Source: Aggregatilineales bacterium
Lineage (GTDB): Bacteria; Chloroflexota; Anaerolineae; Aggregatilineales; Ch27
Length of the DNA: 64,000 nt
Assembly (NCBI GenBank): GCA_029976025.1
Contig: JARKNX010000190.1
Coordinates: 1-64,000 of the forward strand
Direction of reading: 5' to 3'
Part shown: positions 60,905-64,000 of the stretch, piece by piece
How the letters are laid out: each line of letters starts with the position of its first letter
Position numbering within the stretch: position 1 is the first letter of the stretch
Position numbers and translations under genes: made by a program
Notes under the pieces: model-generated
What the model was told of the DNA's origin: nothing
What the model saw: the letters and a program-made list of their open reading frames with translations, nothing else
Databases searched by the model: none

Positions 60905-61816
60905 GAGGCCCGCGCGGTGGCTCAGGCCCATTTTCAGCGCCGGGCGCAGCAGGTAAAGCAGCAGCGCCAGCGGCAGAATCCAGGCCAGGTGCAGGGCGGC
61001 GCGCCCTTCCAGCGGGTAGGCCAGCAGCCACAGATAGGACGCCGGCACGGCCCAGATCGGCGAGATGAACGGCAGGAAGGTCACATAGGCGTAGGAGCCG
61101 TAGAAGGGAATCCCCAGCGCGGAAGCCAGCAGCGCCCCTGTCATCTTCTCCCGCCGCCCGCGCAGCCAGAACAGGGCGGCGAAGGCGGCCAGGCCGAGCG
61201 GATACAGCGTCGCCGTGCGCCAGAGATGCTCCGGCGGACGCTGGCTCTCCAGCAACCAGCGCAGCGGCCAGTCCGGGCCGTAGACGATCAGGCTGAGGGC
61301 GAACACGAGTGCCGGGAGGAGCAGCACGCGCCAGCGATCGCGATCGACCCACAGCAGGATGAGGATGGCTGCGCCGGCTGTCTGGGGCTTGATTGAGGCC
61401 AGCACCAGGCCGGCGCCGCGCCAGTAAGGGCTGCGGGCGGTCAGGGCGATGGCCAGCCCGGCCGCTACGATGACGTCGATCTGGCCCAGCCAGACCTGGG
61501 CGAAGGTCGGGAAGGCCAGCAGCACCACCAGCGGGTTGCCGCCCACCCGCCGCGCGATGGCGACCAGCCCGACCAGCGTGATGAAAGTCAGCAGGGGCGC
61601 GGCCAGCGGTTCCGGGACCAGCGTCAGCGGGAAGAGGATCCAGGCGGCGTGATACGGCGCGAAGCCGCAGGACAGGCAGCCCCGCGCGAAGGGCAGGTAG
61701 TACAGGTAGAGGTCCTGCCCGCCCGGGAGCAGGTAACTGCCGAGCGTCGCCAGGATGACGATCTCGGCGATGACCGCGCTGGTGAGTGATAGCCTGCCCG
61801 GACGATTCATCCTCAT
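60896..61816 (-). CDS. Polytopic membrane glycosyltransferase-like protein (GT87/DUF2029-like)
   Basis: 306 residues with about eight to nine membrane helices. LYLYYLPFARGCLSCGFAPYHAAW is the first outer loop and FPTFAQVWLGQIDVIVAAGLAIAL, VLASIKPQTAGAAILI are typical of the GT-C polyprenol-phosphate-mannose-dependent mannosyltransferase group (GT87/DUF2029). The acidic residues in the first outer loop that this family uses are not clearly present, so activity is uncertain. Its start overlaps the end of the next upstream gene by four bases (ATGA), so the two form an operon. Confidence 0.7.
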   Translation of the reverse strand: MRMNRPGRLSLTSAVIAEIVILATLGSYLLPGGQDLYLYYLPFARGCLSCGFAPYHAAWILFPLTLVPEPLAAPLLTFITLVGLVAIARRVGGNPLVVLLAFPTFAQVWLGQIDVIVAAGLAIALTARSPYWRGAGLVLASIKPQTAGAAILILLWVDRDRWRVLLLPALVFALSLIVYGPDWPLRWLLESQRPPEHLWRTATLYPLGLAAFAALFWLRGRREKMTGALLASALGIPFYGSYAYVTFLPFISPIWAVPASYLWLLAYPLEGRAALHLAWILPLALLLYLLRPALKMGLSHRAGLHA

Positions 61817-63628
61817 TCCGACGCGCCGAGGACCCGGTATACCTGCGCCCCGTCGAAGTCAGCGACCAGCTCCAGATAAGCAGCCGCGCTGAACGGCGCG
61901 CGCTGTTCGACCTGCCAGGCGAACGGCTCCCGCCAGCGCCACTGCGCGGCGAAGGACTCCGGCCTGCCCACGACCTGGGGCACGAGCACATAGGCGATCC
62001 CGGCGGCGCGCAGGCGCTCCCCCCAGATCGGGTCGGCGGGGTCCTCCCAGAAGCCGTACAGCGCCTCTTGCTCGCCGGTGAAACGGTCGGTGTAGCGGAA
62101 GAACGGCTGCGGGCGGAAGTAAACGGTATCGCGCTCCGACACGACTGGCGCCCAGTCGCCTTCCTGCGGGGCGGGGTGGTTGAGGATGCGCGTCTCCGGC
62201 GGCGTGTTGTCCTTCAGCCAGGTCATGGCCTGCACATCTGCCGCCGAAGAAAACGCCCCGTAGAAGCTGAGCCGCCCCTTGCTCCATTCCAGCAGAGTGC
62301 CGGAGAAGAGCACGCTCAGCGCGATCGCGATCCCGGCGCCAGCCAGCGCCGGCCAGCCCAGCCGCCCCGACCAGCCGCGCACCCGCCCCCAGCCAGTCCG
62401 GCCCGCCAGCCACAGGGCCGCCGTCCCGCCCAGATAGGCGTAAGGGATGATCGGGCCGTGCCAGGCGATGCTGAAGGGGTAATCGTATTTGAGCAGGGGC
62501 GCCAGCAGGCCGGGCAGCAGCCGCGCCAGGATGCCGGTCGTGCTGAAATCCACCAGCAGCGCCAGCCAGCCGATCATCAATATATCCAGCGGGGTGCGCC
62601 GCCGGAGCGCGATCGCGGCCCCGGCCAGGGCCAGCGGCACGATCAGGCCGCCGTGCATGAAGACCAGGGTCTTCCAGTGCTCCGGGCTGATCTCAAACGG
62701 CGACTCGATGCTGCTGCCGAGCAGGGCGCGAATCTGCAGCACCCAGGGCAGGATGAAGACAAAGGCCAGCGCCGGGATGATGACGGCAATCGCCAGCCAC
62801 TGGCGGCGGGTCGGGCGGGAGCGGGCCAGCCAGATCGTGAGCAGCCAGGGCACGTAACCGAGGATCAGGATGATCGTGGTATCGGGGTGGGTGAGCGGGA
62901 CCGCCGCCAGGCAGATGGCGGCGCTCAGGGCGTCCGGCCATCCGCCGCCGCGCAGAAAGCGGACGACAAAGATCAGGAAGGCCAGGCTGAAGGCCAGGGC
63001 CATCACCGTGGTGAAGTGCGAGTCGAGGTAGGCCGTCAGCAGACCCAGCCCGATCACGCCCATGGCGGCCAGGGCCGCGCCGGTGTGGCGGGCCGGGCGG
63101 GCTTCCGCGCTCCCCCCGGCAGCGAGGGCGCCGCCGTCCAGCCAGTCCTCGACTTCGTTGCCCAGGTCCCATAGCAGCCAGATGAACAGCAGGGCCAGCG
63201 CCGCCGAAGCGGCGAACTGCACAGTGTGCAGGCCGATGCCGAGCTGGCTGTTCAGGAGGGCGGCCAGGGCGGGGAAGCCGGGCGAATACAGGTATTCCGT
63301 TTCTGGATGAAAGGGCGCCAGCGTGGTCAGCGAGCCGCCGCCGCGCAGCATCAGGGCCAGATAGCCGAAGCCCTGCGCGTCGGTATCCAGCGGCACGGGC
63401 AGCACCAGGGCGGGGGCCGCGAAGAGGGCCAGCACGACGGCGAAAGCGGCCAGCTCCCGCCGTCAGGGCGACGGCCAGGGCCAGCGCCCCGGCCAGCCCG
63501 ATGCGGAGGGTCGTCCTGGGGCGGATGGGGGCCGGCGACACCGGAAGGGCGGCGGCCAGCATCGCGCCCGCGCCGAATACCGCCCCGCCGAAGACGATAA
63601 TTACGATCAGGACAGGCAGAAAGGACAT
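61813..63628 (-). CDS. Polytopic membrane protein with a frameshift, GT-C-like
   Basis: A membrane protein of about 600 residues. The first part (ATG 63628: MSFLPVLIVIIVFGGAVFGAG to ALAVALTAG) and the rest (VLALFAAPALVLPVPLDTDAQGF to the stop at 61813) are in different frames. They would join with one base changed in the run near 63455-63460 (CTCCCG). The second part has many hydrophobic helices and a C-terminal soluble part, and looks like GT-C glycosyltransferases or related O-antigen ligase-type proteins. Either a sequencing error, a real loss of function, or (less likely) a start at the GTG 63435 explains the split. Operon with 60896. Confidence 0.65.
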
Positions 63629-63752
63629 GGTCGCGATTGTAGCGGAGAAGCAACCCCTCGCCAAGACAGGCGGATGGCGCGGGGAGGGGGATAGGGTAAT
63701 CGATTCGGGGAGATTCATCGCGCAGTTGCCTGCGCATTTTTATAGAACAGGC

Positions 63753-63758
63753 TATACT
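63753..63758 (+). promoter_or_regulatory. -10 element ahead of the last lipoprotein gene
   Basis: TATACT at 63753-63758, 49 bases before the ATG. A TTGCCT at 63726-63731 is 21 bases upstream, longer than usual. Confidence 0.35.
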
Positions 63759-63807
63759 GTGGGATAACACCTGGAGCTTGTTGGATAATAAGGGATATAA
63801 GGCCGTC

Positions 63808-64000
63808 ATGGGGCGCTGGGGCTTGCGTGAGATTGCCACACTCTGCATGCTGGTGTGGGTGATGGCTGCCTGTGGGCCGGCGCTGCCTGCGACCTCGCTG
63901 GAGCCGCCCGCTGGCTCCGACGCCACGCTCATCCTCAGGACAGGATTGCCGCCCCTGACCACGCCCCGCGCGCCGGGCGGGGCGACGCTGCCTGCTGCCA
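63808..64000 (+). CDS. N-terminal part of a lipoprotein, cut by the window end
   Basis: From ATG at 63808 the frame stays open to the last base. A lipoprotein signal is clear: MGRWGLREIATLCMLVWVMAAC with lipobox MAAC (Cys22), then a Pro/Ala/Thr-rich stretch (LPATSLEPPAGSDATL). The family cannot be told from 64 residues. A possible AAGG site lies 5-8 bases before the ATG. Confidence 0.7.
   Translation, partial: MGRWGLREIATLCMLVWVMAACGPALPATSLEPPAGSDATLILRTGLPPLTTPRAPGGATLPAA

Overview
The window is a high-GC bacterial chromosome segment. It most resembles Chloroflexota of the Anaerolineae type. This is inferred from very long multi-GAF sensor kinases, a short EF-Ts beside rpsB and pyrH, a PIN-TRAM membrane protein, DUF2304 beside a DPM1-like glycosyltransferase, and many lipoproteins and Ser/Pro/Thr-rich secreted proteins. 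No rRNA is present, so the assignment is tentative. The frame open at base 1 and the lipoprotein cut at base 64000 show that the window is an internal slice.

Layout. 1-1012: end of an unidentified protein, an internally deleted ISKra4-like element with both terminal inverted repeats, and tRNA-Ser(GGA). 1084-14296: LysM/M23 cell-wall peptidase, lipoprotein, a sugar-nucleotide and glycosyltransferase operon (LegB-like dehydratase, nucleotidyltransferase, GT4, GT2), J-domain protein, DUF2304, LysE exporter, GNAT, rhomboid, zinc-ribbon protein, a small basic protein and a solute-binding protein. 14390-17557: an AT-rich island carrying a three-gene restriction-modification-like operon. 17555-30601: GH20 hexosaminidase, AhpD-like protein, HolB, Ogt, a duplicated phosphofructokinase, glutamate dehydrogenase, GT4, MBL hydrolase and a secreted protein. 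30862-38600: a second polysaccharide cluster (three methyltransferases, Wzx-like flippase, two GT4 enzymes) plus a stand-alone Clp R-domain protein. 38696-47140: two paralogous GAF histidine kinases with three and six GAF domains. 47337-64000: glutaredoxin-like protein, amidase, radical SAM, MFS, ribokinase, HEAT, rpsB-tsf-pyrH, GAF protein, ROK regulator with an operator palindrome, Tag glycosylase, Mut7-C and PIN-TRAM nucleases, a membrane glycosyltransferase pair (one frameshifted) and a lipoprotein start.

Most interesting content. The AT-rich island encodes, on the minus strand and translationally coupled, a DNA methyltransferase, a protein that reads as a two-repeat LAGLIDADG fold with both catalytic acids lost, and a small PD-(D/E)XK nuclease. 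I infer a restriction-modification-like defence system in which a dead homing-endonuclease scaffold supplies DNA recognition and a separate small subunit supplies cleavage. I know of no described system with this composition, but I could not search databases.

How the genes work together. Surface glycan synthesis (3678-7458, 8447, 27400, 30862-38600, 60896-63628) and cell-wall turnover (M23, amidase, GH20) dominate. They accompany central carbon metabolism (PFK, GDH, ribokinase), alkylation repair (Ogt, Tag), translation genes and redox- or GAF-based sensing.
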